64,000 bases of DNA, from the NCBI GenBank assembly GCA_963804495.1, contig CAWDQN010000011.1, positions 1 to 64,000 on the forward strand, read 5' to 3'. Every line of letters begins with the position of its first letter. Position 1 is the stretch's first letter. The notes under the pieces were generated by a model, which saw only the letters and a program-made list of their open reading frames with translations, did not search any database and had not been told where the DNA came from. The stretch comes from Rhodovastum sp963804495 (GTDB lineage: Bacteria; Pseudomonadota; Alphaproteobacteria; Acetobacterales; Acetobacteraceae). The translations under genes and the position numbers were made by a program. Positions 1 to 8,754 of this stretch are shown here, in pieces.

Positions 1-2
1 GC

Positions 3-251
3 ATGTTCTGCCATATCACCCAGACTTGGCGCGGCAAGCCGCTTGACCAGTCGGAACCCGAGCCCACGCCCTCGTCCATCGACGAGCGCATCGTCGCCGC
101 CCTCGCCGGCGCCGACCGGCCACGCCCGTTCGCCGAACTGCGTGCCTGCTGCCGCGTCCGAACCGCCACCCTCTTCGCGCGCCTCGCCGCCATGACCGCC
201 ACCGGGCGCATCGTCAAAGCCGGCGACGGCTGCGGCCTCACCGGTCACTGA
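3..251 (+). CDS. Winged-helix-like protein fragment, unrecognised
   Basis: An 82-codon frame open from the window edge, so the gene may begin upstream of it. Residues from about 24 (SSIDERIVAALAG) to the end read like a small winged-helix domain: a helix, a conserved-looking RPFAELRACCRVRTATLF helix-turn-helix and a short wing ending in GRIVKAGDG. I do not recognise the family. It lies just upstream of repeats typical of an IS21-family end, so it may be cargo or debris of a mobile element. Function is not assignable. Confidence 0.35.
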   Translation: MFCHITQTWRGKPLDQSEPEPTPSSIDERIVAALAGADRPRPFAELRACCRVRTATLFARLAAMTATGRIVKAGDGCGLTGH

Positions 252-350
252 CCGGACCTGCCGGCCCTCAGCCCGCAACCCCCGCGCCGTGCCCGGGAGG
301 AAGAAGCCATGACTTGACCCAGATCCAGGCCGGGAGACACACTCGCAGGC

Positions 351-400
351 GGGTCACTTCTCGGTGCAAATCCCGGGTCAGTTCTCAGCGAAAATCAACA
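351..400. repeat. IS21-family terminal repeats (element end)
   Basis: Two imperfect repeats, gggtcacttctcggtgcaaa and gggtcagttctcagcgaaaa, lie 24 bases apart and run into aatcaaca. Read on the minus strand this is tgttgattttcgctgagaac followed by TGACCC. IS21-family elements characteristically have such multiple TGACCC-containing terminal repeats. No istA or istB is present in the window, so this is a solo end or the edge of an element lying to the left. Confidence 0.45.
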
Positions 401-625
401 ATATCGGCTCCATCGGCGGGATGATAAGGGCGCCGTCGTGAAGAAGAACGATCACGTGATGGACGCCACGCGATACTTAATCGTTTCTGGTCTGCACGTT
501 GAAGGTCTGCAGCCGAACTATATCGGCCGGTCAGGTCTAGCGCAGCCGGCGCGCGGGCACCAGAACGGCACCGATTACGATCCGTTCGCCGAGCTCCAGG
601 TGAGGCATCCGCCGGGGGCACGGGG

Positions 626-856
626 ATGACCACGCGCGACAACAGCGGCGCCCTGTTCCGGAACGACAAGCAGGGCAACGAGGCCCGACCCGATTACCGC
701 GGGGACATCACCATCGGCGGCGTGAAGTACCGGCTGTCCGGATGGGTCAAGGAAGGCCAGCGCGGCAAGTTTCTGTCGCTGTCCGTGTCGCCGGCCGCGC
801 CGCAGCCTACGGCCGAGCGGGTGGCGGCGGTGCTGAATGACGAGGTTCCGTGGTGA
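626..856 (+). CDS. Small phage/plasmid-type conserved protein
   Basis: A 76-residue protein with the pattern GALFRNDKQGNEARPDYRG, then GGVKYRLSGWVKEGQRGKF and LSLSV. This layout (an N-K/R segment, PDYRG, a G-x-x-Y strand, W-x-K and a KFLSLS strand) is common in small OB-fold-like proteins carried by prophages and plasmids and often annotated as hypothetical or DUF736-like. ATG at 626 follows a GC-rich stretch without a strong ribosome site. The next frame downstream (884) also looks phage-derived. Role unknown; single-strand DNA binding is only a guess. Confidence 0.55.
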   Translation: MTTRDNSGALFRNDKQGNEARPDYRGDITIGGVKYRLSGWVKEGQRGKFLSLSVSPAAPQPTAERVAAVLNDEVPW

Positions 857-883
857 TCCCTGCGGCAGAGATGGAGTGATGCA

Positions 884-1170
884 ATGACCCAAATCACCGG
901 CGGCGCCTGGGCTGATGACCAACCCTTCGCGCCGGTGTTCGACTACGCGTCCGCCCGCGGCGCCATTGCGCTGACAGTGGGCATGCCCGCCACGCCCGGC
1001 CGGGTGCTGGCCTGATCTGCACCAGCGCAGGCAATGTCGCGGTCCAGTTCCTGGATGGCTCGACCCTGACCGTGCCGGTTGCCGTGGGCCTGACGCTGCT
1101 GCCCTTCATGGTGGCACAGGTGCTGACCAGCGGCACCACCGCGACGGCGAAGTACGCCAACCTGCGGTGA
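884..1170 (+). pseudogene. Frameshifted phage spike-base-like protein
   Basis: ATG at 884 opens MTQITGGAWADDQPFAP and stops at 1013-1015 after GRVLA. One base later in frame the sequence continues as ICTSAGNVAVQFLDGS and ends LTSGTTATAKYANLR at 1170. A T-G-T-T-A-T ending after a G-x-V-x-V-x-x-x-D-G-S strand is typical of small phage structural proteins (spike-base / Rcc01079-like). Restoring one base near 1012 gives a single protein of about 95 residues. It is therefore either a decayed phage gene or an assembly indel. Confidence 0.5.
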
Positions 1171-1459
1171 GGGTTCGGCCCCGCGCCGGCCTTGCGGCAC
1201 CCAGCGGCGCGGCGCCTGTCTCTCGACCCATGTAGGGGGTGCTATCGCCAGGTCCGCTTAGCGGTCCCCGCTTGCCGAGAGCATGAGCGGAGACGCGCCG
1301 GACTGACCAGGCGCCGCGCCTCCTGAGCCGTCGCCCGAAAAGTGGGTGGAAGAACCTGGCCCCTCAACCGGTCCCACCTTGACAGCGCCGTCCTGCTGCG
1401 CCCGTAGCACCGCCGGCCCGACGAAGGAAGCGTCGGTCGCGAGGCGCGGACATGCTGCG

Positions 1460-1630
1460 TCAACCAGAAGCGTCAGCTTCCAATCGTTCAAGTTCTTCCA
1501 CGCGCTGTTGGGCTTCTGCCTCAGTTTTATATACTTGGTCATCGCGCTCTGTGATGACCACTACTTGATACAAAACGTCCGCGACTGCCTGAAACTGTTG
1601 CACAATCTTAACCGTTCTCCTGATGCCCAT
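1460..1630 (-). CDS. Small charged helical protein (56 aa)
   Basis: ATG at 1630 is preceded by GGGGAG about 9 bases upstream on the minus strand. The frame encodes 56 residues: a basic start (MGIRRTVKIVQQFQ), a hydrophobic strand (DVLYQVVVITERDD) and a long acidic amphipathic helix (EAEAQQRVEELERLEADA) before TGA at 1460. This regular, non-GC-biased composition differs from the random alanine/arginine frames around it and supports a real gene. The sequence is unusually AT-rich for the window, hinting at acquisition. Function unknown. A frame on the same strand shifted by one base competes but is less protein-like. Confidence 0.5.
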   Translation of the reverse strand: MGIRRTVKIVQQFQAVADVLYQVVVITERDDQVYKTEAEAQQRVEELERLEADASG

Positions 1631-1868
1631 GCCGCCTCTCCCCTACGTTTCGATGGTGGTCCATGCTGCCGCGCAAAGGCGCAACGATGGGAGAAAGAGT
1701 TTTGCGGCGCCGCCCGGTCGTGCCTTGCGGCGCCGGCACCCCGAGACAGCGCGAGTCATGCGATTGGCGCATGGTAGAGGCGCGTCCTTCAAAGGGTCCG
1801 CTGCGGGTCCGTGGGGGCGGCACTAACGCCCGACATCGGAATGGAAACCGACTAACGCATTGAAATAA

Positions 1869-1943
1869 TGGTGCCGGGTGAGGGATTCGAACCCCCGTGG
1901 ACCTGATTACAAATCAGGTGCCTAGCCGCTCGGCCAACCCGGC
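1869..1943 (-). tRNA. tRNA-Thr (anticodon UGU)
   Basis: Minus strand gives a full cloverleaf: acceptor GCCGGGT pairing with ACCCGGC, anticodon stem CTGAT/ATCAG around loop TTTGTAA (anticodon TGT), T-arm GGGGGTTCGAATCCCTC and an encoded CCA at 1869-1871. The D-arm is long (GCCGAGCGGCTAGGC). The UGU anticodon reads ACA, hence threonine. Confidence 0.93.
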
Positions 1944-2056
1944 ACGGTCTTTCTGGTAGCCATCCCGCTCACGGTTCGCAATACTCGACGATCACAACCC
2001 AGGGGATTTCACCTTGGCAACCCGCCAAAGGCGTCGATGCCCTACGCCACCACCGC

Positions 2057-2740
2057 CTAGGCCGTGTGGACGGATTTCACCGGCATCAGGCCGCACGCAA
2101 AACTGATGGTGGCTGAGTAGCTGATGTCGGTCTTCTCCCACCGCGTGGCGACGCGTTTGAACCGCTTGAGCTTGCCGATTGTCTGTTCGATGCGTGCCCG
2201 CAGTTTATAGAGGCGTTTTGGAAAGAAACGTGCTTTCTGCTTGGCGTTTTCGCGGCGTGGGATGACCGGTGTGATGCCGCGCGCGCGTGCCGCCGTCCGG
2301 TTGACTTGGCTGTCGTATCCCTTGTCGGTCATCGCAAAGCGCGGGCAGATGTCGGGGCCAATGTCGAGCGACGTCTCGAACTGTGGGCTGTCGCTGGCCT
2401 TGCCACCGGTCAAGTGGAAGTCGAGAGGGTTGCCGTCGAGATCGGTCTGGAGGTGAATTTTGGTCGAGAAACCGCCGCGCGAGCGGCCGAAGGCCTGGCG
2501 ATGCTGCCCCGTTTTGCGCCGGCAGCCGAGACGTGGGCGCGTGCTGTCGTGCTGTCGAAGACCTGGACCAAATGTGCCGTCTGGCTGCATTCCGCCAGCA
2601 ACTGGAAGAATGCCTCGAACACACCGGAGCGGCTGAGCCGCAAGAACTGCTTCCATACGCTGTTTCATTTGCCAAATTCGTTGGGGAGTGCGCGATAGGT
2701 GATGCTGTCGCGATCGCCCAATCGCGCTCCGTCATTCCCC
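2057..2740 (-). pseudogene. IS5-family transposase, orfA/orfB remnant
   Basis: The orfA part reads DSITYRALPNEFGK, a TGA stop where family members have Trp, then NSVWKQFLRLSRSGVFEAFF and VQVFDSTTARAH. The catalytic orfB half follows after a frame change near 2515 in an A4-C-G4 run: GRSRGGFSTKIHL, MTDKGYDS and ARIEQTIGKLKRFKR, the DDE-type core. The frame change may be the normal programmed shift of IS427 elements, but the internal stop and a missing orfA N-terminus of roughly 50 residues make it a pseudogene. Confidence 0.8.
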
Positions 2741-2844
2741 TCAATATGTCCGGCTCCCTGATGCCGGTCACGCAGTGATTCGAACAAAGCCCAATTCGGG
2801 AATCCGTCAGAAACGCATGTCAGGGATTCCGTCCACACAGCCTA
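2058..2844 (-). mobile_element. IS5-family (IS427-like) element, degenerate
   Basis: Terminal inverted repeats taggccgtgtggacggat (2058-2075) and the complement of taggctgtgtggacggaa (2827-2844) match at 16 of 18 positions, and TA flanks both ends as expected for IS427-group target duplication. The element is 787 bp, at the short end for the group. It has inserted into, and now borders, an ISAzo13 transposase remnant that continues from about 2869. The transposase inside is broken, so the copy is probably immobile unless helped in trans. Confidence 0.8.
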
Positions 2845-2868
2845 CGCTCTTCGACTTTCAAGTCCTCC

Positions 2869-3036
2869 CGGAGCCGTTTCGAAACAGCCTTTGAACCCGG
2901 TCTCACCGTCACCTGCGAGGTTGATGCCAATGCTTACGTGAAGGGCATCAAACTCTCCGACGCCGAGATGACATCTCTGAAAGTCAAACCGGATTCCTTT
3001 CATGGCCAGAGGAACTACGCCCGCCTCCAAGGAAAC
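2869..3036 (+). pseudogene. ISAzo13-family transposase, C-terminal fragment
   Basis: The frame FEPGLTVTCEVDANAY, KGIKLSDAEMTSLKVKPDSF and HGQRNYARLQ matches the usual C-terminus of ISAzo13 transposases (TGLTV-E-D-Y-G-K-SD-H-FHG-WNY). Everything upstream is replaced by the IS5 copy. A matching N-terminal fragment of the same family lies at 14103-14468; whether both derive from one element cannot be told. Confidence 0.65.
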
Positions 3037-3062
3037 CGGATGGATGACGCAGTTATCCCGGC

Positions 3063-3917
3063 TCAGGCCCTGACCGCCCCACGCCGCCCCGCCGCCGCCG
3101 CGACCGTGTTCTCCAGCAGGCAGGCAATCGTCATCGGTCCGACGCCGCCCGGCACCGGCGTAATCGCGGCGGCATGGGTGGCGCACTCGGCCGTGGCGCA
3201 GTCGCCGACCAAGCGTCCGTCGGCCAGCCGGTTGATGCCGACATCGATCACAACGGCGTCAGTGGCCACCCAGTCGCCGCGCACCATTTCCGCCCGCCCC
3301 ACCGCCGCCACCAGAAGTTCGGCCCGGCGGCACTCCGCTGCGAGGTCGCGGGTGCGCGAATGCGCCACTGTCACGGTGGCATCGGCATTGGTCAACAGCG
3401 CCGCCATCGGCTTTCCCACAATCGCCGAGCGGCCTAGCACCAGCGCCCTTGCGCCGCGGATCGACATGCCGACGTGCGCCAGCAGCCGCATCACCCCGAG
3501 CGGTGTGCAGGGCACCAGACCCGGGCGGCCGTCGTGCAGGCGGCCGACATTTATCGGGTGAAACCCGTCCACGTCCTTGGCCGGGTCGATCGCCTCGATC
3601 ACCGCCTGCTGGCGGATCTGCGGCGGCAGCGGCAGTTGCACCAGGATGCCGTCAACCGCCGGGTCGTCGTTCAGCCCGCCGATGCTCGCCAGCAGTGCCG
3701 CCTCAGTGGTGTCGGCGGGCAGGCGGATGGTGCGCGCGGCGATGCCGGCGGCGGCGGCGGCGCGGTCTTTGTTGCGCACATACACGGCACTGGCCGGGTC
3801 ATCGCCCACCAGAATCACGACCAGTCCGGGCGCGTAGGGCAAGGTGGCGACACGCGCGGCGACGCCGGCCCGCAGCGCGGCCGCCACCTGCTTGCCGTCG
3901 ATCAGCGTCGCGCTCAC
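3063..3917 (-). CDS. folD: FolD methylenetetrahydrofolate dehydrogenase/cyclohydrolase
   Basis: 284 residues, the normal length for FolD. It oxidises 5,10-methylene-THF to methenyl-THF with NADP and hydrolyses this to 10-formyl-THF in the cytosol, supplying one-carbon units for purines and initiator formyl-Met. Visible signatures are YVRNKDRAAAAAGI with the catalytic lysine (about residue 50), the QLPLPPQI segment, the dinucleotide fold GRSAIVGKPMAALL and the C-terminal PVPGGVGPMTIACLLENT. The GTG start overlaps the yggU stop by 4 bases. Third gene of a yggT-yggU-folD operon; in a methylotroph it may also link formate to C1 assimilation (inference). Confidence 0.95.
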   Translation of the reverse strand: MSATLIDGKQVAAALRAGVAARVATLPYAPGLVVILVGDDPASAVYVRNKDRAAAAAGIAARTIRLPADTTEAALLASIGGLNDDPAVDGILVQLPLPPQIRQQAVIEAIDPAKDVDGFHPINVGRLHDGRPGLVPCTPLGVMRLLAHVGMSIRGARALVLGRSAIVGKPMAALLTNADATVTVAHSRTRDLAAECRRAELLVAAVGRAEMVRGDWVATDAVVIDVGINRLADGRLVGDCATAECATHAAAITPVPGGVGPMTIACLLENTVAAAAGRRGAVRA

Positions 3918-4216
3918 AGCGCCTCCAACCGCGGTCCAATGGTGGCCGGGTTACCCTCAATGCGCAGCGTCTTTTCCCGGCTGGTCATGCCCAGCACCAC
4001 CGCCACCGCCGAGGCGGGCACCCCCACCGCCGCGGCGAGCGTGGCACAGGCGGCGCGGTTGGCGCGGCCGCCCTCGGCGGCCTCGGTCACGCCAATGCGC
4101 AGCCGTTCGCCGGCTGCCGAGGGCGCGCGGCCCTGCACACCGGGCCGGCGGGACTTCGGCTGGATCTTCACGGCGACCGACACTGAATCGGCCGCCGGGC
4201 GCCAGAACGCGGTCAC
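3914..4216 (-). CDS. yggU: DUF167/YggU family protein
   Basis: 100 residues with the family signature: VKIQPKSRRPGVQG near the N-terminus, RLRIGVTEAAEGGRANRAAC in the middle and SREKTLRIEG near the end. YggU proteins are small conserved alpha/beta proteins of unknown function. The GTG start overlaps the yggT stop by 4 bases and its own stop overlaps the folD start, so all three are translationally coupled. Confidence 0.88.
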   Translation of the reverse strand: MTAFWRPAADSVSVAVKIQPKSRRPGVQGRAPSAAGERLRIGVTEAAEGGRANRAACATLAAAVGVPASAVAVVLGMTSREKTLRIEGNPATIGPRLEAL

Positions 4217-4530
4217 AGCAACAAACCGCGCAGGTCTCCGGTGACGAGCGCGACTTGGAGGCGAAGCAGCAGCGCGTCGACCGCGAAGATCAAAATCAGC
4301 AGGATCAATGGACTGATATCGATCGGTCCCAGGTTCGGCAGCATCCTGCGGATCGGCCGCAGCGCCGGTTCGGTCACCCGCTCGAGGAAATCGGCGATGC
4401 TCCAGACCAGACGATTGCGGGTATCCAGCACGCCGAAGGAGATCAGCATGCTGACGATCACCGCCGCAACGACGGCGTACCAGTAAAGGTTCAGCAAGAT
4501 GCGAACGACGTCGAACACGATGGTGATCAC
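4213..4530 (-). CDS. yggT: YggT family membrane protein
   Basis: From GTG at 4530 the protein is 105 residues, the usual YggT length. Two hydrophobic segments (VFDVVRILLNLYWYAVVAAV and ISPLILLILIFAVDALLLRL) flank the conserved loop FLERVTEPALRPIRRMLP and LGPIDISP. I prefer this start over one 38 codons upstream because AGAGGGG lies about 8 bases ahead and the upstream extension is not conserved in type. YggT proteins are inner-membrane proteins linked to osmotic or potassium handling and cell-envelope functions in some bacteria. First gene of the folD operon. Confidence 0.88.
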   Translation of the reverse strand: MITIVFDVVRILLNLYWYAVVAAVIVSMLISFGVLDTRNRLVWSIADFLERVTEPALRPIRRMLPNLGPIDISPLILLILIFAVDALLLRLQVALVTGDLRGLLL

Positions 4531-4691
4531 GGGGCGCCCCTCTGAGACCGGGCGCAAGCTAGCTTTCAGCCGGTCGATGCGCAACCGTGCGGCGGATGCG
4601 TGCCATGCGCGCGGGCGCTTGACTTGGGCAACCGCGCTGCGCATCCTCCGGCCCCTGCGGCGCCCCCGGGCGTTGCGGCGAGTAGCGGGAT

Positions 4692-4767
4692 GGGGCTGTA
4701 GCTCAGTTGGGAGAGCGCCTCGTTCGCAATGAGGAGGTCAGGGGTTCGATTCCCCTCAGCTCCACCA
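4692..4767 (+). tRNA. tRNA-Ala (anticodon CGC)
   Basis: Complete cloverleaf with acceptor GGGGCTG/CAGCTCC, D-arm AGCTCAGTTGGGAGAGC, anticodon stem CCTCG/TGAGG around TTCGCAA (anticodon CGC, reading GCG) and T-arm GGGGTTCGATTCCCC, with CCA encoded. Its last bases plus 10 following bases (4756-4777) are repeated exactly at 62718-62739, beside an integrase fragment. Confidence 0.95.
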
Positions 4768-5028
4768 CCATTCCGCGAACATCCTGGCTTTCGGCATCGC
4801 CCCGGCACCCGTCCCCTATTTGGTTCCCGCAATCACAGCCGGTCGGCAGATTGCCCGGCGGTGCCGACGACCAACCGATCGGCGCAGACTGACCTGACCG
4901 TTGCCATGGGCGCATTCCGCGCCGCGCCCGTTCAGGGCCGGGATGGTTTTGGGTGTCGTTCCACGCGTCGGAACCGCCTACGGGCATCCAGGGCTGTCCA
5001 GCGCGTCGAGTCGGCACACAACGGCGCT

Positions 5029-5640
5029 TTACGTTCCAAGAAGAAGGCCATCCGGGTCCGGCTGCTGCATGGGCGGAGATGTAGTTGAAGGGGGGCGTAT
5101 CAAAAAAACTTTAAGGTTATCGTATGATGCCCCTTTCGATGCCACTGTTGTTGCAAAATCCACCATGCCCGCGTCCACCATGCCCGCGACTGCAGCGTTC
5201 GCTTCGTAGAAAAACACAGGAGAGGGTGGCTGCCGCGACGTCGCGTTTTGGTCCGCGTCGATGCTCTCGGCCGTGAAATACCCTGCCGCCTCCAGCTTGA
5301 ACCCCAACACCGTCGCATGCGCCCCCTGTGCGCCGTTGGAAATGGCCAGCACGACGTTGGGCAGCGACACCGCGCCGGTAGCGATGGCGTTCCTCCAAAA
5401 GGCCTCGCCAGCAGCATCGGGCGCCCGGCCGAGCAGGTGCTGGTAAACGCTCGCGACCAGCGCGCGGACGACATACTGCTGGGCCGCCACGGGCAGAACT
5501 ATGGTCTGGGCGGCGAAGCTGGCGGCGATCTGCGGCACGATGAACCCCGACTGCTTCCAATACGCCAGCCCGGCGCCGTCGAAATAGGCAAATTAAAGGG
5601 CCTGGATCTGTTGCTCGGGCGTCAGGGGGCGAAAAAGCCG
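5029..5640 (-). pseudogene. DUF4214-domain protein, broken
   Basis: Reading from about 5622 the frame gives TPEQQIQAL, a TAA stop where a Tyr is expected, then FAYFDGAGLAYWKQSGF and, after GTG at 5538, a second repeat VYQHLLGRAPDAAGEAFW with LPNVVLAISNGAQG and a tail of about 90 residues. DUF4214 repeats (YxxxLxRxPDxxGxxYW) occur in secreted adhesins and S-layer-like proteins. The internal stop and the loss of residues between FAYFD and GAGL show decay; no N-terminal signal or full gene is visible. A 12-base repeat (catgcccgcgtc/catgcccgcgac) lies near the 3' end. Confidence 0.55.
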
Positions 5641-5699
5641 GGCATGGGGGGCTTTCGTTCTGGTAGCAGGGTTCAGCGAATACCATACCGGGCCAGCCA

Positions 5700-6635
5700 G
5701 CCCGATACACCTTCCGTTGCTCGCCGCCACGCCGGCGTTCGGCGCCGTCGAGTGGTGCCACTTGCCACCGCGTGCAGCACCAGGCAGCGCGGCGGTCAAG
5801 GGCTTCCTGAACCTGGCTGGCGGCAACTGCCTGGCGGACCTGGAACGGCTGGAGGGCGACAGCGGGTTTTCCGCGGTGCTCGCCGCCATCGAGCGTGCAG
5901 CTGACGCGCGATGAACGGCGTGCGTTGAAGTCCCGCCGGCGGCGCGACCGCGAACGCACGGCGCCCTCCCCGAGTGCGGCGGCGGCCTGGCTGGAGCGTT
6001 TTCACGACCCGGCGACGCCGCCGGCGGTGGCCGGCCGCGCCTTCATTCCGGCGGTGACGGAGCAGTTGCAATCGCTGTGGCGCACCAACCAGACCCCGCT
6101 GTGGTTCATGCAGCGGCAACAGCCGGCGACGCCGGACATGGATGCGACGCTGGTCGAGACGCTCAAACGCGATGCCTTGCCCTGCCACAAGGCTGCAAGG
6201 CCTACCAGCCGCTGAATTGCTGGTGGGCGGGACAGGGTAAGGATGCTGTATTCGGAGTTCCGCGACGGCAATGTTGCCGCCGGGCACGAGAAGTTGCGCG
6301 TGCTGCGGCAAAAATGAAGAACCCATCCGGTCCTCAAGAGCGAGCCGGCTGGCGGCCAAATGCCGTTCCAGTTGTTCAGCGCCAATGCCGCGTGGTGGGC
6401 GGAGAGCATCCTGGCGCACAACCTGAACGCGGGGATGCAGCGGCTGGTGCTGGCAAGGAGTGGGTGGGCAAGCGGATGAAGGCGCTGCGGCTCCGCCTGA
6501 TCAGTTTGCCCGGACGGGTGGTCAGCCACGCGCGCCGGCTGATCATCCGCCTCGGTGCGGCGGTGAAGGCGCTGCAACTATCTTCAAGGCCCGCCAGACC
6601 ATTCGCGCGCTGGCCGCCGCTCCGACGGAATAGAC
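5700..6635 (+). pseudogene. IS1380-family transposase remnant
   Basis: Pieces of an IS1380 transposase appear in order but in different frames: VKGFLNLAGGNCLADLERLE (about 5795-5855), GDSGFSAVLAAIERA, AAAAWLERFHDPATPPAVAG and FIPAVTEQLQSLW (5970-6080), DMDATLVETLKRDALPC (6140-6180), then KAYQPLNCWWAGQGK, and after a large internal deletion SANAAWWAESILAHNLNAGM (6380-6430) and RMKALRLRLISLPGRVVSHA (6475-6530). The part carrying much of the DDE core is missing, so it cannot be functional. Confidence 0.75.
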
Positions 6636-6935
6636 CGCCACCGCCGACGCTTTCCCGCCCCTGCCGGTGCAGCCGCAGGCCCTCTTTCCGGAGGGCCATG
6701 CGGCCCCGTGCCCACACGACAGGCCGAAGACTTGCCTCGATTGCACAGCGCCACGGATGGAATTGCTCTGCGTGCGCGCCGACCTGACCAGATCGCGATC
6801 CGCGGACCACTTCGGGCCGCAACCACCGCTGCGCCCACCCAATCAGACCCGGACCGTCATCGTCGCAAGTTGGTTCGAGAATTGTGGCTCTTTACCACGC
6901 TTGCATCGATCAGTCCGCATGGCTAGGCTACCCCA
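6636..6935. other. Non-coding gap upstream of the leu leader
   Basis: No convincing gene. A perfect 7-bp hairpin, ggccctc-tttccg-gagggcc at 6678-6697, may terminate read-through from the IS1380 remnant, although no T-run follows it. The promoter for the leu leader must lie in the second half, but no clear -35/-10 pair stands out. Confidence 0.4.
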
Positions 6936-7043
6936 ATGGTCCACTGCGCAGCCACCACCGGCCGCTTTTCTCGCGCTCCCGCGCGCGGCCTGCTGCGTCT
7001 TCCGTTCGGCCTCCTCCTTCGACTTAGCCGCCCCTGGGCGTGA
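6936..7043 (+). CDS. leuL: leu leader peptide (attenuation)
   Basis: A 35-codon frame ending 77 bases before leuA. Its second half, ARGLLRLPFGLLLRLSR, holds seven leucines within 13 residues, coded by CTG, CTT and CTC. Such leucine-rich leaders upstream of leuA let ribosome stalling during leucyl-tRNA shortage control transcription of 2-isopropylmalate synthase. A compact hairpin follows at 7068-7084. The start ATG at 6936 is the only in-frame ATG close by; its ribosome site is weak. The assignment rests on composition and position. Confidence 0.6.
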   Translation: MVHCAATTGRFSRAPARGLLRLPFGLLLRLSRPWA

Positions 7044-7067
7044 TTTCCGGCCGCGTGCCGGTCACAG

Positions 7068-7084
7068 CTCAGGGGGACCCTGAG
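7068..7084 (+). promoter_or_regulatory. leuA leader hairpin (possible attenuator)
   Basis: CTCAGGG-GGA-CCCTGAG forms a perfect 7-bp stem between the leu leader stop (7043) and the leuA start (7121). No long T-run follows, so it may be a weak terminator or a ribosome-site sequestering structure rather than a classical intrinsic terminator. Confidence 0.4.
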
Positions 7085-7120
7085 GCTAATCTCGACCATT
7101 CTCTTCCAGGAGCGGCAACC

Positions 7121-8695
7121 ATGACCATCAACCATCCCAGCTTCGGCACGCTGGACGACACCCGCATCATCATCTTCGACACCACCCTGCGCGATGGCGA
7201 GCAGTCGCCCGGCTTCTCCATGAACCTGGCCGAAAAACTGCGCATGGCCGAGGCGCTGGCCGAACTGGGCGTGGACGTGATCGAGGCTGGCTTCCCGATT
7301 GCTTCGCCCGGCGACTTCGAGGCCGTCCACACCATCGCCTCCACGGTGAAGGGCCCGGTGATCTGCGGCCTGGCCCGCTCCGGCCGTGGCGACGTGATCC
7401 GCGCCGGCGAGGCGGTGGCGCCGGCCGAGCGCAAGCGCATCCACACCTTTATCAGCACCAGCCCGCTGCACATGAAATACAAGCTGCGCATGGAGCCCGA
7501 GACGGTGCTGCAGGCTGTCACCGACAGCGTGACCCTGGCCCGTCAGTATACCGACGATGTGGAATGGTCGGCCGAGGACGGCAGCCGCACCGATCCCGAC
7601 TTCCTGTGCCGCTGCACCGAGGCCGCCATCGCCGCCGGGGCGACCACTATCAATATCCCGGACACGGTCGGCTATTCCCTGCCCGAGGATATGGCGCGCA
7701 TCTTCACCATGCTGCGCGAGCGGGTGCCGGGCGCCGAGCGGGTGATTTTTTCGGCACACAACCACAACGACCTGGGCCTGGGTGTCGCCAACACAATCGC
7801 CGCAGTGCGTGCCGGCGTCCGGCAGATCGAGTGCACCATCAACGGCATTGGCGAGCGTGCCGGCAACGCGGCGCTGGAAGAGATCGTCATGGCGCTGCGC
7901 ACGCGCCCGGACGCGGTGCCGTGCAAGCCGAACATCGTCACCGAGAAAATCCTGAAAACCTCGCGCCTGCTGTCCACCATCACCGGCTTCGACGTGCAGC
8001 CCAACAAGGCGATTGTCGGCCGCAATGCCTTCGCGCACGAAAGCGGCATCCATCAGGACGGCGTGCTGAAGAACGCCGCCACTTACGAAATCATGACGCC
8101 GGAAAGCGTGGGCTGGACCAAGTCGAACCTGGTGATGGGCAAGCACTCCGGGCGCGCCGCCTTCCGCGACAAGCTGCGCGCCCTGGGCTACGGCGAGATC
8201 GGCGACAACCAGCTGAACGACGCGTTCCGCCGCTTCAAGGATCTGGCCGACCGCAAGAAGATCGTCTACGATGAAGACATATGTGCTCTCGTCGATGACG
8301 AGGTGATGCGGGACCATACGCGCATCCGGTTCGTTTCTTTGGACGTGCACGCCGGCAGCCGTACGAAGCCGACCGCCGCGCTGGAACTGGAAATCGACGG
8401 CACGGTGCACAGCACGACCTCGGTCGGCGACGGGCCGGTGGACGCCACCTTCATCGCCATCCGCCAGCTGTTTCCGCATGAGTTCACGTTGCGGCTGTAT
8501 TCCGTCGGCGCCGTTACCGAAGGCACCGACGCCCAGGCGAAGGTGACGGTGCGGCTGGAGGAAGACGGCAAGCTGGTGGATGGGCAGGGCGCCGATACCG
8601 ACACCATCGTCGCCTCGGCCCGCGCCTATGTGCACGCGCTGAACAAGCTGCTGGTCAAGCGGGAGCGGACCGAGCCGGAGGCGCTGTCGGCGTAG
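7121..8695 (+). CDS. leuA: 2-isopropylmalate synthase
   Basis: 524 residues. Condenses acetyl-CoA with 2-oxoisovalerate, the first step of leucine synthesis. The catalytic TIM-barrel begins at FDTTLRDGEQSPGFSM (about residue 18), has the metal-ligand motif SAHNHNDLGLG and ends with INGIGERAGNAALEEI; then come GRNAFAHESGIHQDG and a C-terminal regulatory domain (from about 395; SLDVHAGSRTKPTAALEL, VGDGPVDATF) for leucine feedback. ATG at 7121 has AGGAG 8 bases upstream; a longer in-frame extension from 7040 lacks homology-like features. Preceded by a probable leader peptide, so attenuation control is likely. Confidence 0.95.
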   Translation: MTINHPSFGTLDDTRIIIFDTTLRDGEQSPGFSMNLAEKLRMAEALAELGVDVIEAGFPIASPGDFEAVHTIASTVKGPVICGLARSGRGDVIRAGEAVAPAERKRIHTFISTSPLHMKYKLRMEPETVLQAVTDSVTLARQYTDDVEWSAEDGSRTDPDFLCRCTEAAIAAGATTINIPDTVGYSLPEDMARIFTMLRERVPGAERVIFSAHNHNDLGLGVANTIAAVRAGVRQIECTINGIGERAGNAALEEIVMALRTRPDAVPCKPNIVTEKILKTSRLLSTITGFDVQPNKAIVGRNAFAHESGIHQDGVLKNAATYEIMTPESVGWTKSNLVMGKHSGRAAFRDKLRALGYGEIGDNQLNDAFRRFKDLADRKKIVYDEDICALVDDEVMRDHTRIRFVSLDVHAGSRTKPTAALELEIDGTVHSTTSVGDGPVDATFIAIRQLFPHEFTLRLYSVGAVTEGTDAQAKVTVRLEEDGKLVDGQGADTDTIVASARAYVHALNKLLVKRERTEPEALSA

Positions 8696-8754
8696 ACACG
8701 GGGTGAAGCCAGGCCGGCCGGACATGCCGGCCTGACCGATTGAGGACGTTGGCC

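Noticed and set aside
2205..2771. A 188-codon minus-strand frame in the IS5 copy as a separate gene
   Set aside because: It is Ser/Arg/Pro-rich and out of frame with the transposase motifs, which lie in two other frames.
5895..6215. A separate 106-residue gene
   Set aside because: It is one in-frame piece of the IS1380 transposase remnant.
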